A stretch of 64,000 nt of DNA from Cryptomeria japonica (GCF_030272615.1 NC_081408.1:198302841-198366840), one strand, 5' to 3'; shown: positions 1-10,983, counted from the first letter of the stretch. The notes: generated by a model not told the origin, from the sequence alone. Made by a program: numbers and translations.

Positions 1-1100
1 TACCAACCGGTTTTCGCATGCATGACCTTCTCATAATGTTCTTTGTATATGTTATGCTTATTCTCCATAAAAACTTGGGCGCCGCCATCAAAGTTAATAG
101 CATTTTCTCAATGGATTTGTAATGGGTGCTAATTTTGTATATTTTAATTTTGTAATACCACTTGTGATCACTGTGAGTAACGGTTCCGAGTGTATAATGA
201 TTGCATCTATCCTATGCCATTCTCAAAAGAAGTGAATTATTATATCTACCTTTCTTTATTAGCTCCATGATGTCATAGTTACCTTCATATAGCGGTTTTG
301 CGTATTCTTTTTAGAATTTGTCTGGTTTTGGCAAGACATATTGTTTTAACAAAAATGAACTAGGCATAGCCATTAATGACCAACACTAACAACTTCAAAC
401 TGCCTGTTGGTGTGTACTTCTCAAAACCTATTTCGCTGCCACATTTTGAAATTTTTATGGGCGCTACTCTAGTCAATGTATTCATGTTGTTCGGCCATGT
501 TTGCCATCGCCATATGTGTCATATTGAGTGTATTCAATGTACTGGGCCATCCACAAGAGATTTGGTGCAATGCATACACTTTGCAACTTTGTAAATTTAT
601 TGGCATTAATGGTTGTGGCTGGTCCATTCTCGCTCACATAATATTATACATAACAAGCTTTTTTTTTTAAGTTTTTGGAGAAGCTAATATTTTTGGCCGT
701 GTGCAATTTGCACTGCTGGGTTTTCAAAGATGCAATTTTAATCAACCTCTTGGTTGTCTATATCGTTTGCAAATTCTCATTGTTGGCTATCCTCTTTGCA
801 ACTTTGTGTAAATTTTTTTGCCTCCATAGGTTGTATGCAATCTCCACTTAGGTTTTCAAACATCTAACTTAATTTCTTTGGGCTTCGGTCAGATTTTGAA
901 GGCTCTCATTCTTTTAATTTGTTCCCTTCGTCTGTTGAAAGGAGTTAAAAATCTATGAGCTACAACATAATTGTGAGCGCTATGTTGCCATGGTCTATAT
1001 TGGCAAAGAAACAAACACAATGTATGATTACACACACAACGCTGCCATTTGTTCAGCCAAACAAACAAACAGATAGTCATGTATGTATGGATAGATGTGT
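1..1100. other. Unassigned non-coding sequence
   Basis: AT-rich sequence with no open frame that looks like a protein, no recognisable transposon terminus and no RNA gene. It is probably Helitron 5' non-coding sequence or its flank. From about 1080 it grades into TATGTATA-rich simple sequence. Confidence 0.4.
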
Positions 1101-1800
1101 TCTATATGTATATACATGTATGTTACTATGTGTACATGCAGGCAATGCAAAGCCATACAAAAAATATATATGCCTATGTCTACATGTGTATGCCTTTATT
1201 TTAACACTAAACATGTATATATATACATATAGTAACACATATGTGGATACATATGTTGCCTATCTATATACTTGTGCGTTCCTATGTCTACATACAACCA
1301 ACTCAAAGACATACAGAAATTATATATGCCTGTGTCTGCATGTATATGCCTTTGTTTTAATATTGAACAAGTATATATATATACATATATATACATGCAT
1401 ACAAAGATCTATTCATAGCATCATGTGGATCTTTGTCTCTATGTCTATATACATCTATATACATCTATATATATGTATAATATATCTTTGTGTACAACTA
1501 CATTGATATGTATGCATGTTCAAAGTTGTTCACTTCTTCTAATGTATATATCCATTTGTTTTTTCTTTTGCTTATTTGTGTATCTAGAACTAGTATCTTC
1601 TGCATACATGCATCCATCTATGTTGGCGATCCAAACTGGTTCAGCTGAAACTTGTATCATACTATTTTTTTGGGGGGGTGTTTAATTTTCTCCTGAAGTA
1701 CATTGTGTGTATTCATTTGTCTTATTTGTTCTGACATACACTTTCTATTTCACCAAACAAAAAAACACTCCATTCCTCAACTCTCCAGAAAAATTGCGGT

Positions 1801-1857
1801 ATGTCTTCCGCCTCACGATTTGCTAATCCCTCAGAACAGCCTCATGTAGAAACTTCG
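1801..1857 (+). pseudogene. RPA1-like first exon, copy A
   Basis: ATG plus 18 further codons (MSSASRFANPSEQPHVETS), followed directly by GTGAGC, a valid 5' splice-site sequence. The exon ends in phase 0, which matches the phase of the RPA1 second exon at 3931. It is the most diverged of three tandem copies and uses GTGAGC where the others have GTAAGC. Splicing to 3931 is inferred from the sequence only. Confidence 0.5.
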
Positions 1858-2776
1858 GTGAGCTTACTTCTTCATATGCTTTCTCGTATTCATCTGGTTT
1901 ACAATCATATATTGTCTATTTGTTCTTTTCATTTTGGAAAGCATTGCCCTCCATCGATACAAGTGAATACACAGATAAGGATACACATTGCTCTGTATGT
2001 GCATGTCTCCATATGTATGGATTCTGCTATTCCACTTTGAGGCTATGCATAGGTACATATGCATTCTAATGTTTATCTTTGTTCTTTTATGTATGCATAC
2101 ATGTGTGTTTCTATATGTAGATGCAAGCAATGCAAAGGCATACAAAGAGTATGTATGTCTATGTTACATGTAAATGCCTTTGTTTTAATATTGAACATCT
2201 ACATATATATACATATACTGAGACATCTGTGGATACATGCTTTGTCTATCTATATACCTGTCTGTTCCTATATCTACATACAACCAATACAAAGACATGC
2301 AAAAAATATATATGGTTGTGTCTACATGCACATGCCTTTGTTATGATATTGAACATGTATATATATATACACATATATATGCATAAAGTGATCTATCTGT
2401 GGCATCATGTGCATCTTTGCTACTGTGTGTATATACATGTATATACATTTGTATATATTTAATGTATATCTATGTACATCTACATTAATATGTATGGATA
2501 TTCAGAGTTGTTCCCTTCTCCGAATGTATATATCCATTTATTTTCTTTTGCCTATTTATGCATCTGAGACTAGTATCTTTTGCATACATGCATCCATCTA
2601 TGTTGCCGATCCAAACTGGCTCAGCTGAAACTAGTATTGTATTGTTTTCTTTTAGCTGATTACTTTTCTCGTGAAGCACATTATGTTTATTCATTTTTCT
2701 TAATTATTCTGACATACACTTCCTATTTCACCAAATAGAAAAACTCCATTCCTCGGCTCTACAAAATAATCCCGCT

Positions 2777-2833
2777 ATGTCTTCCACGCCTCACTCTGCT
2801 GATGCCTCAGAACTGCCTCCTGCAGAAACTCCG
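2777..2833 (+). pseudogene. RPA1-like first exon, copy B
   Basis: Encodes MSSTPHSADASELPPAETP and is followed by GTAAGC. It is 19 codons long and ends in phase 0, so it could join the exon at 3931 in frame. The short acidic, proline-rich leader would precede the RPA70N domain. Copies B and C are much closer to each other than to copy A. Confidence 0.55.
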
Positions 2834-3022
2834 GTAAGCTTGTTTGTTCATCTATTTTCCCATATTTATCTGATTTGCAATCATATATTTTCTATTTGTG
2901 GACACATGCTTTGTCCATCTATATACTTGTTTGTTCCTATATATGCATACAACCAATACAAAGACATGCAAAAAATATATATGTTGTGTCTACATGTACA
3001 TGCCTTTGTTCTAATATTGAAC

Positions 3023-3024
<2 letters not shown>

Positions 3025-3088
<64 letters not shown>
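3025..3088. repeat. (TA)n microsatellite, about 32 units
   Basis: An uninterrupted TA dinucleotide run lies between copies 2 and 3 of the first-exon repeat. It probably varies in length and is prone to assembly error. Confidence 0.95.
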
Positions 3089-3097
<9 letters not shown>

Positions 3098-3496
3098 TAC
3101 ATGCATAAAGTGGTCTATCTGTGGCATCATGTGCATCTTTTCCACTATGTGTATATACATGTATATACATTTGTATATATTTAATGTATCTCTATGTACA
3201 TCTACATTAATATGTATGGATATTCAAAGTAGTTCCCTTCTCCGAATGTATATATCCATTTATTTTCTTATGCATGTATATGCATCTTAGACTGGTATCT
3301 TTTGCATGCATCCATCCATCTATGTTGCCAATCCAAATTGGCTCAACTGAAACTAGTATTTTACTTTTTTTTTAGCTATTTACTTTTCTCCTGAAGTACA
3401 TTATGTTTATTCATTTGTCTTAATTATTCTAACATACACTTTCTATTTCACCAAACAAAAAAACTCCATTCCTCGGCTCTACAGAATAATCCCACT

Positions 3497-3553
3497 ATGT
3501 CTTCCATGCCTCACTCTGCTGATGCCTCAGAACCGCCTCCTGCAGAAACTCTG
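3497..3553 (+). pseudogene. RPA1-like first exon, copy C (proximal)
   Basis: Encodes MSSMPHSADASEPPPAETL and is followed by GTAAGC, phase 0. It is the copy closest to the second exon (acceptor TTGTAG at 3925-3930), leaving an intron of 377 bp, so it is the most likely partner. Other acceptor-like sites exist in the intron (for example CATTTTAG just before 3635), so the exact gene model is uncertain. Confidence 0.6.
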
Positions 3554-3930
3554 GTAAGCTTGTTTGTTCATATATTTTCCCATCTTTATCTGATTTGCAA
3601 TCATATATTGTCTATTTGTTCTTCTCATTTTAGAAAGAATTCATGCCCATCGATACAAATGAATACACAAATAGGGATGCACATTGCCCTATATGTGGAT
3701 CTCTCCATATGTGTGCATTCGACTATTCCACTTTGAGGCTATGCATGAGCACGTATACATTCATATATTCATCTTTGTTCTATTATGCATGCATAGATAT
3801 GTATATTGCCCTTTTGTGCAAATTAACAAAATTGCCAGAAAAAAAAAAAAGGCCTCACATAGCCATGCTGATGCATACACATGTACATTACCTTGTATTT
3901 CTATTTAGCTTTGCTATGTTGTACTTGTAG

Positions 3931-4175
3931 GATATAGACCCAGAAATACAATTGACCCCACATGCAATCCTATCCATTAATATTGGGGATGATGTGTCAT
4001 CTCCAATACTTCAGCTTTTGTCTTTTGAAAAATTGACAAATAGTGAAGATGAGAATTCCCAATATAGGATTGTTTTGTCTGATGGTAGGCACATGCAATT
4101 GTCGATCCTGCCACCAAAGTATAGTGATCTACTGATTTTAGATGCATTAAAGATAGGTTATGTACTATAGTTGAC
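3931..4175 (+). pseudogene. RPA1: RPA1-like second exon, left part: RPA70N domain, cut by Copia-1
   Basis: The frame opens after a TTGTAG acceptor and reads DIDPEIQLTPHAI, then QLLSFEKL and QYRIVLSDGR. These match the RPA70 N-terminal domain, which in the family binds partner proteins and begins LTPGAI, followed by a VLQ strand and a YRxxLSDG strand. Codon 80 is TAG (4168-4170). At the same point the family pattern, continued on the far side of the insertion, reads VL-x-LTAYACRNIW, so a single CAG-to-TAG change is the simplest explanation. Copia-1 entered immediately afterwards and duplicated TTGAC (4171-4175 and 10252-10256). The remainder of the exon is at 10257-10289. The combination of stop and insertion makes this a pseudogene; identification of the domain is confident. 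Confidence 0.85.
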
Positions 4176-4493
4176 TGTAGGATTTGAGAAATACAAATCC
4201 ACAGAACCCAAAAGAAACCTGCATGCAAGAAACCTGTCACAGAGAAAGAGAGAGAACGAATACAAGGGTTTTGGCTCTGACAAAGAGAAAAGATGTATTA
4301 TCAGAGAAAAATGAATCAAGAAGATGAATAATACAAGAGATCAATCCTTATAAAGGAGATCAACACCAAAAGGAAAACCTAACCCTAAGGTGTGAGCATT
4401 TAATAATTAAATATTAATTATTAAATGACTAATGTATGCATAAAGAGAAATCTTAAGAGGAGAGCAAAGTTAATTAATTACTTTACTCTAACA
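4176..4493 (-). repeat. Copia-1 3' LTR
   Basis: 318 bp, TGTAGG...CTAACA as read on the + strand. The direct copy is at 9934-10251. It is preceded by TTGAC (target duplication) and followed by the element's purine tract. Confidence 0.97.
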
Positions 4494-4505
4494 CCCCCCC
4501 TTAAG
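4494..4505 (-). other. Copia-1 polypurine tract
   Basis: On the minus strand TCTTAAGGGGGGG immediately precedes the 3' LTR. This is the usual position of the plus-strand primer for reverse transcription. Confidence 0.85.
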
Positions 4506-4714
4506 ATGAGCTACAATGCAGCTACAAACAATGCAGAAGAAAGCAAAGGAACTACAATGCAAAAGAGGGTCCCGACAACAAGGCCTGATGAGGTACCCGA
4601 ATACAAGAAAATCTCTATAAAGCGGAGTAAAGGAGAAAACCCAGTGGGAAAAAACTCCTCTCCAAAAAGAGATAAAGAATCATGCTGAAAAGAAAACATG
4701 AAGGAAGGAAGGCC

Positions 4715-6502
4715 TCACTGAGACCCCCCAAGGACAACTTCCTTCACCCCAAGCATTGAGCGCAACTGAAGATAGCGCGGAGATGCCAAAGGTTTAGTGA
4801 AGATGTCTACAACCTGCTCCTCTGTAGGAATATACTCCAAGATGAGAGAACCATCCTGAATCAACTGTCTGATGAAGTGCATGTGGATTTCAATGTGCTT
4901 TGTCCGTTGATGCTCCACTGGGTTGCGTGAAATGTGAATGGCACTCTGGTTGTCACACCAAAGAATAGTGGGACAATCTGGAGGAAACCCAAACTTTGTC
5001 ATCGACTGTCGAAGCCATAAAACCTCCTGACTGGCTAACACTGCTGCACGGTACTCAGCCTCTGTAGATGATAATGCAATAGCAGATTGCTTCTTGCAAG
5101 ACCATGTGATAGGACCAGAACCAAGGCAAAAAACGAAGCCAAAAGTAGACTTCCAATCATTGACATCACCAGCCCAATCGGAGTCAGTGAAGCCAATGAT
5201 GTGAGGGGATCCTGAAGAGTAGTGAATGTCATAATGTGTGGTGCCCCGAATATATCTCAAAATACGTTTGGCTGCTTGCCAATGGCTCTCATGAGGATCA
5301 TGGGAGAACCGAGAGACAAGGCCAACCGCAAAGGAAAGATCAGGACGAGAATGTGTCAGGTACAACAGACTGCCAACCAACTGCCTGTATAAAGTGGGGT
5401 CTACTGAAGGAGTAGAGCAAGTGGAAGACAAAACAACACCTGACTGAAATGGAGTGGGGGCAGACTTGCAATCAAGCATGCCAAATCGCTGAAGCATATC
5501 AAGAGCATACTTCTCCTGAAAAATGGAAATCCCATCCAAAGACTGAATAACCTGTAGACCCAGAAAGAAGTGCAAGAGACCAAGATCGGTCATCTCAAAC
5601 TGCTCCATCAAAGCTCTCTGAACACTCTGAATCATGGAGGATGAGCTACCTGTAATGATGAGATCATCTACATATAGCACTAGAATCAAAAGATCACCCT
5701 CCTGACGCTGAATATAGACTGTGTGATCGGAATGACAGCATGTGAAGTGCGAGGAAAGCAAGAAGGAGTCCATCTTCTCATACCAAGCCCTGGGGGCTTG
5801 TTTGAGACCATATAATGAACGTCGAAGTCTGCAAACCAAAGAAGTGTCCTGCACAAAACCTTGAGGCTGCTCCATATAGATCTCCTCATGTAGGTCTCCA
5901 TGCAAGAAGGCACTCTTCACATCCATCTGAAACACTGTCCATCCCTGTGAAGCTGCAAGTGAAAGTACCAGGCGTATAGAATTCATCTTGGCGACAGGAG
6001 CAAAGGTCTCAGAGTAGTCAATACCCTCTACCTGAGAAAACCCCTTCGCAACAAGACGGGCCTTATACTTATCAATAGAACCATCTGCAGCATACTTGGT
6101 ACGATACACCCACTTGCACCGAACCAACTTTCTTCCCTTAGGAAGAGGACAAAGATCCCAAGTATGATTCTTCATCAAAGAAGAATACTCCTCATCCATG
6201 GCCCTATCCCACTCTGGGTGTCCTGTCGCCTCTGAAAACTTTTGAGGATCATCTGAAAGGGTATGACTCAAAAGACTAGAACCAGATGTCTGAGCACGAG
6301 TGCGACGAGTATCTGAAGGATCACCTGCCAGAGAACCAGCTGCATCAACAGTATCACGGGCCCACTTCGGCAAAGACGGAGCAACTGGTGGTGGTGGAGA
6401 TGGTGGATCATAATCTACATCATCCTCAATAGATAAGTAATCCTCAAGAGATGAAGAGGAAGGAGTAGGCAATGAGGGAGAAGCTGGTGATGGAGAATCC
6501 AT
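4715..6502 (-). pseudogene. Copia-1 pol, reverse transcriptase and RNase H part
   Basis: A 595-codon open stretch of the Copia polyprotein. Residues about 1-70 are a Ser/Pro-rich, acidic linker. RT follows, with the KARLVAKGFSQVEG block near 147-160, FQMDVKSAFLHGDL near 191-204 and the catalytic YVDD at 277-280. RNase H lies in the C-terminal third, with the TDSDWAGD block, SSTEAEY and CDNQSA carrying its acidic residues. It ends about 220 bp before the 3' LTR, as expected. It is in the same frame as the integrase segment, separated only by a TAG codon at 6503-6505, so the first ATG here is probably not a true start; the ancestral protein was one gag-pol polyprotein. RT and RNase H themselves look undamaged. 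Confidence 0.95.
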
Positions 6503-7210
6503 CTAAGGATAGCACTCATCAAACTGGACATCCCGCCGAAACAAGACCTCTCTGGAATCAGGATCAAACAACTTGTATGCCTTAACATCCTCACAGTAGC
6601 CAACAAATATGAGTGGTCGGCTCTTCCTCTCCATGGCTATCCGCTGAGCATCAGGAATAAATGCCCAAGCCTCACTACCAAAAACTCGGAATGTAGAAAC
6701 ATCAGGCTTGACATGGGTCCAAGCCTCCTCAGGAGTCATATGTCGTAATGCCTTATGGGGCATTCGATTCTGAATATAATTGACACAATTGACTGCCTCA
6801 GCCCAAAATGAAGAACTCATAGCTCGAGACTGTATCATACAATTTGCCATCTCCCGTAAGGTTCTGTTCTTTCTCTCAGCAACACCATTCTGTTGAGGGG
6901 TATAAGGAACTGTAAACTGATGTTGTAAACCATGCTCAGTGCAAAAATCTCTGAAAGCCTGATTTACATACTCCCCCCCATTATCTGTGCGTATCCTCCT
7001 GATAGAAAGTCCAGATTGCTTCTCCACAAATGTCTTAAACTTCCTGAAAGAGTCAAAGACATCAGACTTGTACTTAAGAAAGTACACCCATGTACGTCTG
7101 GAGAAGTCATCAATAAAAGTGAGTACATAACGGGCCCCTGAAAAAGGAGTCGGAAAGGACATAAGATCACTGTGTACCAACTCTAGGGCTGCCCTAGCAC
7201 GAGAGGCTCA
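6503..7210 (-). pseudogene. Copia-1 pol, integrase core
   Basis: Integrase catalytic domain of the Copia polyprotein. It contains IDDFSRRTWVYFL, RTDNGGEY and QQNGVAERKNRTL; with the HSDL motif near the start these supply the D, D and E residues. Towards the end EAWTHVKPDVSTFRVFG and the FVGY block are typical of Copia integrase. The segment is bounded by a TGA (7208-7210) upstream and a TAG (6503-6505) downstream, both in the polyprotein frame. Ancestrally TGA was probably CGA (Arg) and TAG probably CAG (Gln). The zinc-binding half of integrase lies upstream across further stops. Confidence 0.93.
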
Positions 7211-8740
7211 ACCCTTAAGAAAAGGATCTCGATGATGTTTGCCAAGGACACAACCACGACATACACCATCTGTACAAGAAATCTATGGAAGCCCAATCAC
7301 AAGTGCCTGTGTACTCATCTACTGTAGATATCTGTAATTGACATGACCAAAACGCTCATGCCAAAGCCTGCTCACTGAATCTGCATGTGCTATAAGAGAG
7401 GAACCAACAGTGTCTAAACTCTCAAAGCCATCAAAACTATATAAGTGAGATGCAGAATCCACACTCCCAGTAGCCACAACCAAGTCAGGATCATGAAGAT
7501 CTCGAATAACCACATCATGTGGAGAGAACTCAACTGTCTTACCACAGCCAGAGTGGCAAATCTGATAAACGGATAAAAGGTTTGTCGAAATGTCAGGAAC
7601 CAAAAGCACATCCTGAAGACACCCACCATCCAATGAAACAGTACCAGAACCCTGAACGGAAAGTTGTGCTAAGTCACCAACTGCAATATGTCTAGTGCCT
7701 GTAGGAGCAAGAGCGGTGACCAAATCCTGTGTGTGTGTCATATGGTGAGAGGCACCAGAATCTAGAATCCAAGTGGACGCTGAGGACAATGCTCGTGCAG
7801 AAAGAGCATGACCTTTCCCTGTGGGCTGTGAAGGAGGCTGTGGTGCACTGATATTATGCTGCTGCATGGCTTCTTCCAAAGCCTCTAAACGTTTCCAACA
7901 CCTGGAAACGGGATGTCCTTCCTTGCCACAAAAACTGCAAGGATCACCTAATTTCTTCTTAGTCTTGGAGGAAGACTCACCAGACTTTGAAGATTTGCCC
8001 TGTTTAGAATTGAATTGTGTTTTTGAATCAGACTTAGGTGGTGGCTTGGAGGGATTTTCACTAGCCTCTGAATCTTTCTTAGGCTTCGGTTTCTGCTTTT
8101 GTTTTCCTTTGGACGGCTGGGCTACCAATGCTTGGTTATGTGAACCTGAAAGGGAATCCAACTGCTTAAGCTTAGCTTGCTCATGAGTCAGACGATCACA
8201 AAAGACCTCAAAAGAAGGCATGACATGGCGAGCACCCAAGGCATCCATGGTGGAATAGAAGGTCGAAGAGAAGATCTGAAATGGACCCCGAAGCTTGGAG
8301 AGAATCAGGAAAATGCACTCTGTATCAGTCTTAGTCTTACCACAACCCTGCAAGATTGATCTTTGTTGTTTGAACTTCATCAGAAAGTCCTCAATAGAAG
8401 GAAATGAATCAGGTACCAAGGAAGTTAACTCTGCCTCAAGCTGCAAAGCTCTGAACTCGTTGACAGTACCAAAAAGTCCTTCAAACTTGATCCAAATTGC
8501 TCGAGGAGTGATACAACCCTCAAGATGAAACTGGAGACTGTCGGAAATGTGTAAAGCCATCAATCCCATAGCCTGATCCATATTGTTCCTGTGCTGCATA
8601 ATCTCAAAAGGACGTGTCAACTGAGGCTGAACCTCATCCAAACAGGCCCATAACCCTTTTGACTGGAGAAGAGTCATCATGCGACCCTTCCAAGTGTGGT
8701 AATTATGCGGTGTGAGAGATTCAATAGGTCTGTCTGCCAT
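7211..8740 (-). pseudogene. Copia-1 gag, protease and integrase zinc region
   Basis: Begins with MADRPIESLTPHNYHTWKG, a Copia gag N-terminus. A CCHC zinc knuckle (CSFCGKEGHPVSRC) is at residues 268-281 after a Lys/Ser-rich stretch, and the aspartic protease motif DSGA is at 327-330. The pre-integrase motif LWHERFGH follows near residue 460. The frame is then cut by TAG at 7319-7321 and TAG at 7283-7285, but the zinc residues of integrase (CRGCVLGKHH) continue in the same frame between those stops and TGA 7208-7210. All segments from 8740 to 4715 share one reading frame, so this is one polyprotein with four nonsense changes and no frameshift. Confidence 0.94.
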
Positions 8741-9345
8741 CCTGTGAACTGTGCCTCAACTGCTCTGAATTTTTAATTATTATTAAGTGGTCTTTCAGAA
8801 CTAGATAGAAGATGCAGAAGGGGGTTTGATTTTTTTGTATTGGTGTTTGTAAATTCTGGTTTTCTGATGTAAATAACAGAAAGCAAGAGAAAACACCCCC
8901 CCACAATGCAAAAAACTAATCCCCAGTACAAACTGAAAGCCAGAAAAAGATAGAAAGCAATAACGGGTTGAGACAAAATTTGGAGCACCTGAAGATTTTT
9001 CTGATGAAATAGACTGTAGATCTGGAAAGAGCACAGAACCACCTTTCCGACGCCTATTTGCTTTCGAAAAACGGAGTCCGTATGCAAAAGATATGGCTCC
9101 TGGAGTGCAAAAAACTTGTTCTGACTTTGACTGGCAAAAAACACTACAAAACGGCAAAATCAGAAAAAAAGTCCTGCATTAATTAGATCCGGCTCGGAAC
9201 CAGCTTTCCAATGCCTATTCGTTTTCGAAAAACGGAGATCGGACGCCCAAGTTATGCCCGATTTTGTAAAACTGCTCCTAAAGGGACCCAGATGGGCCTT
9301 TAAGCCCTCAAGGGCTTAAAAAAAAATCAGCCCCTGGTCCTCTGG

Positions 9346-9595
9346 GTGACCAGGGGTGGGCGCAGGAGGCAGCGGCGCGGGGGCGGCGCAGCTGGCGGCG
9401 GGCGGCGTGCTGGCTGGGTGCGGGCGGCGCGCGGGCTGCGGGCGGGCGGGTGGCGGCGGTGCGCGGGCTGCTGGCGGCGGGCGGGCTGCGAGTGCTGCGC
9501 CGGCTGCGCGGCGGAGGTTACCGCCGGCGGTGGCCGGGCGGGGGGCCGCCTGGAAGCGCACCGGCGGCGCGCTGGGCTGCGCGTTTTTGTAATAA
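9346..9595. other. GC-rich block in the Copia-1 leader
   Basis: About 250 bp made almost entirely of GGCGGC, GCGGGC and GCGCGC-type runs inside otherwise AT-rich DNA. Frames on either strand read as Ala/Pro/Arg/Gly-rich low-complexity protein without any recognisable domain, so a coding role is not supported. A structured RNA leader is possible. Confidence 0.85.
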
Positions 9596-9921
9596 AAACT
9601 GCGTTGTTTTTTTAATATTTTTTTTTTTGATTTTTGTGATTTTTCCGCCTCGGTTTTCGTGCCCTTGGGTCGTACGGCCTTGGGGCCAAAAAAAATTTGC
9701 CTCCTGGAGCAACTGTGTCCAAATCGGACGAATTTTATATGGAAATAGGGGTTTTTGGGCGCTACGAGCTCAACGGTGAGGTCCGTTTGGGCTCAAAGTG
9801 CACCGAAAAAAAAATACCCCCCTATTCCAAAATAAAAAACAGAAGACAAACACAGATCTGATGCAACCAAAACCTGGATCTCAAAATCTTTCAAAAGTCT
9901 GAACAAGCTGCAGCAGATCCA

Positions 9922-9933
9922 GCTCTGATACCA
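9922..9933 (-). other. Copia-1 primer-binding site (initiator tRNA-Met)
   Basis: The minus strand reads TGGTATCAGAGC directly after the 5' LTR end. This is the complement of the 3' end of plant initiator tRNA-Met, the usual Copia primer. Confidence 0.93.
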
Positions 9934-10251
9934 TGTAGGATTTGAGAAATACAAATCTACAGAACCCAAAAGAAACCTGCATGCAAGAAACCTGTCACAG
10001 AGAAAGAGAGAGAACGAATACAAGGGTTTTGGCTCTGACAAAGAGAAAAGATGTATTATCAGAGAAAAATGAATCAAGAAGATGAATAATACAAGAGATC
10101 AATCCTTATAAAGGAGATCAACACCAAAAGGAAAACCTAACCCTAAGGTGTGAGCATTTAATAATTAAATATTAATTATTAAATGACTAATGTATGCATA
10201 AAGAGAAATCTTAAGAGGAGAGCAAAGTTAATTAATTACTTTACTCTAACA
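9934..10251 (-). repeat. Copia-1 5' LTR
   Basis: 318 bp. By eye it is identical to 4176-4493 except for T at 9958. It is followed by the target duplication TTGAC at 10252-10256. A TTTATAAGG sequence (minus strand, around 10103-10112) is a candidate TATA element. Confidence 0.97.
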
Positions 10252-10256
10252 TTGAC

Positions 10257-10289
10257 AGCTTATGCTTGTAGAAATATTTGGAACTCAAG
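10257..10289 (+). pseudogene. RPA1: RPA1-like second exon, right part
   Basis: Completes the RPA70N domain after the Copia-1 insertion. Joined through one TTGAC, the frame reads LTAYACRNIWNS, matching the final helix and strand of RPA70N (LTxYxCNxxxxR). The exon ends at AAG followed by GTAGGG; the intron runs 10290-10390 and ends in TTTCACAG. Splicing restores an AGG (Arg) codon across the junction. Confidence 0.8.
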
Positions 10290-10390
10290 GTAGGGTATCT
10301 TATATGTTCTCATAGTTTGTTATTTCCTTTTAGAATGTTGCTTTGCACACTATGTTGATTCTTAATCCTCTTCTTTTTCCCATTTCACAG

Positions 10391-10983
10391 GGTTATAATA
10401 ATATTCAACCTTGTTGTCAAATTTACAAATTCGCCATTACTTGGAAAACCTAGATACCTATTTAAAGAGCACGAACAACAAATGTTAGGTCACGACCCAG
10501 CTCCTAAATCTAAACGTTCCCTTAAATTTGGAATACACTGGCTAGCTACACAATGCGAAACCTTTGATAATATCAGCCCAATAAAACCCTTGATCCCCTT
10601 TCAAAATAAATGGTCAATAAAAGGCCGTGTGATAAACAAGAGGAAGATGCATCACTATAATACAACAAAATCCTCTGGGCAATTATTTAGCTTTGACATG
10701 ATAGATGTTGAAGGTACTGAAATTAGAATAACTTCCTTTGGCGATATAGCTGAGATGCATTATCATAGGGTTGAACTAGGAGCATATTATTGTCTATCAA
10801 AAGGTTGTGTTAATGAGGCCAACACAAAATGTAATAAACTTAACAGACATCTTGAGATTACTTTGGACCACAACTCAATATTGAAGTGTTGTGATGCACC
10901 TGTTGATAGTGAAGGTAATACTTCTCGATTCACACCAATCAATGAAATTCCATACTGTAGCAACAACACTTTATTGGATGTTA
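10391..10983 (+). pseudogene. RPA1: RPA1-like third exon, left part: DBD-A, cut by element E2
   Basis: After the TTTCACAG acceptor the frame reads VIIIFNLVVKF, a linker with HDPAPKSK, then PLIPFQNKWSIKGRV, HHYNTTKSSGQLFSFDMID and EIRITSFG. The linker gives way to the OB fold of RPA70 DBD-A, the main single-strand-DNA-binding domain; YCLSKGCV and HLEITL are its later strands. The frame then reads FTPINEIP, the DBD-A/B linker. The segment is uninterrupted to 10983, where element E2 entered within the first strand of DBD-B: LLDVIGVVVH is restored when 10983 is joined to 19005. Confidence 0.87.

Larger units (their letters stand above)
1142..3830 (+). repeat. Tandem repeat array carrying three copies of the RPA1-like first exon
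   Basis: A unit of roughly 560-720 bp occurs three times, starting near 1420, 2399 and 3120. Each copy begins with GCATCATGTG-type sequence, passes through a CCATTCCTC block and a short coding exon, and ends in a T-rich intron start. Copies 1 and 3 share a further downstream block (about 1921-2120 and 3620-3800) that copy 2 lacks, so copy 2 looks internally deleted. Between and before the units, a shorter motif of about 75 bp recurs near 1142, 1300, 2127, 2283 and 2953, separated by TATATACA-type microsatellite. Repeat slippage or unequal exchange is the likely origin. Confidence 0.8.
8741..9933 (-). other. Copia-1 5' leader
   Basis: About 1.2 kb between the PBS and the gag ATG, with no credible coding sequence. 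It contains two related copies of a CGAAAAACGGAG-centred motif (about 9048-9110 and 9208-9270). It also holds a strikingly GC-rich block, listed separately. The PBS TGGTATCAGAGC (minus strand) is at the right edge, 9922-9933. Confidence 0.85.
4176..10251 (-). mobile_element. Copia-1: Ty1/copia LTR retrotransposon, young but defective
   Basis: A complete 6076-bp element with identical-length LTRs (318 bp), TG...CA ends, a 5-bp target duplication (TTGAC), a PBS complementary to initiator tRNA-Met next to the right LTR and a purine tract next to the left LTR. Order on the minus strand is 5' LTR, PBS, long leader, gag, protease, integrase, RT, RNase H, PPT, 3' LTR. Integrase before RT defines Copia. 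By eye the LTRs differ at one base (C at 4200, T at 9958), indicating recent insertion. The polyprotein frame nevertheless contains four in-frame stops. It sits inside the second exon of the RPA1-like gene. Confidence 0.97.

Noticed and set aside
376-670. Two overlapping + strand open frames near the left edge
   Set aside because: Short, overlapping in different frames and without recognisable domain.
955-3184. Long Tyr/Ile/Cys-rich open frames through TATGTATA repeats
   Set aside because: They follow the microsatellite and switch frame with repeat length. Only the 19-codon exons with donors are kept.
9316-9779. Ala/Pro/Gly/Arg-rich open frames on both strands in the GC-rich block
   Set aside because: Stop codons are rare in such GC-rich DNA on any strand. 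No domain, start context or conservation supports translation.
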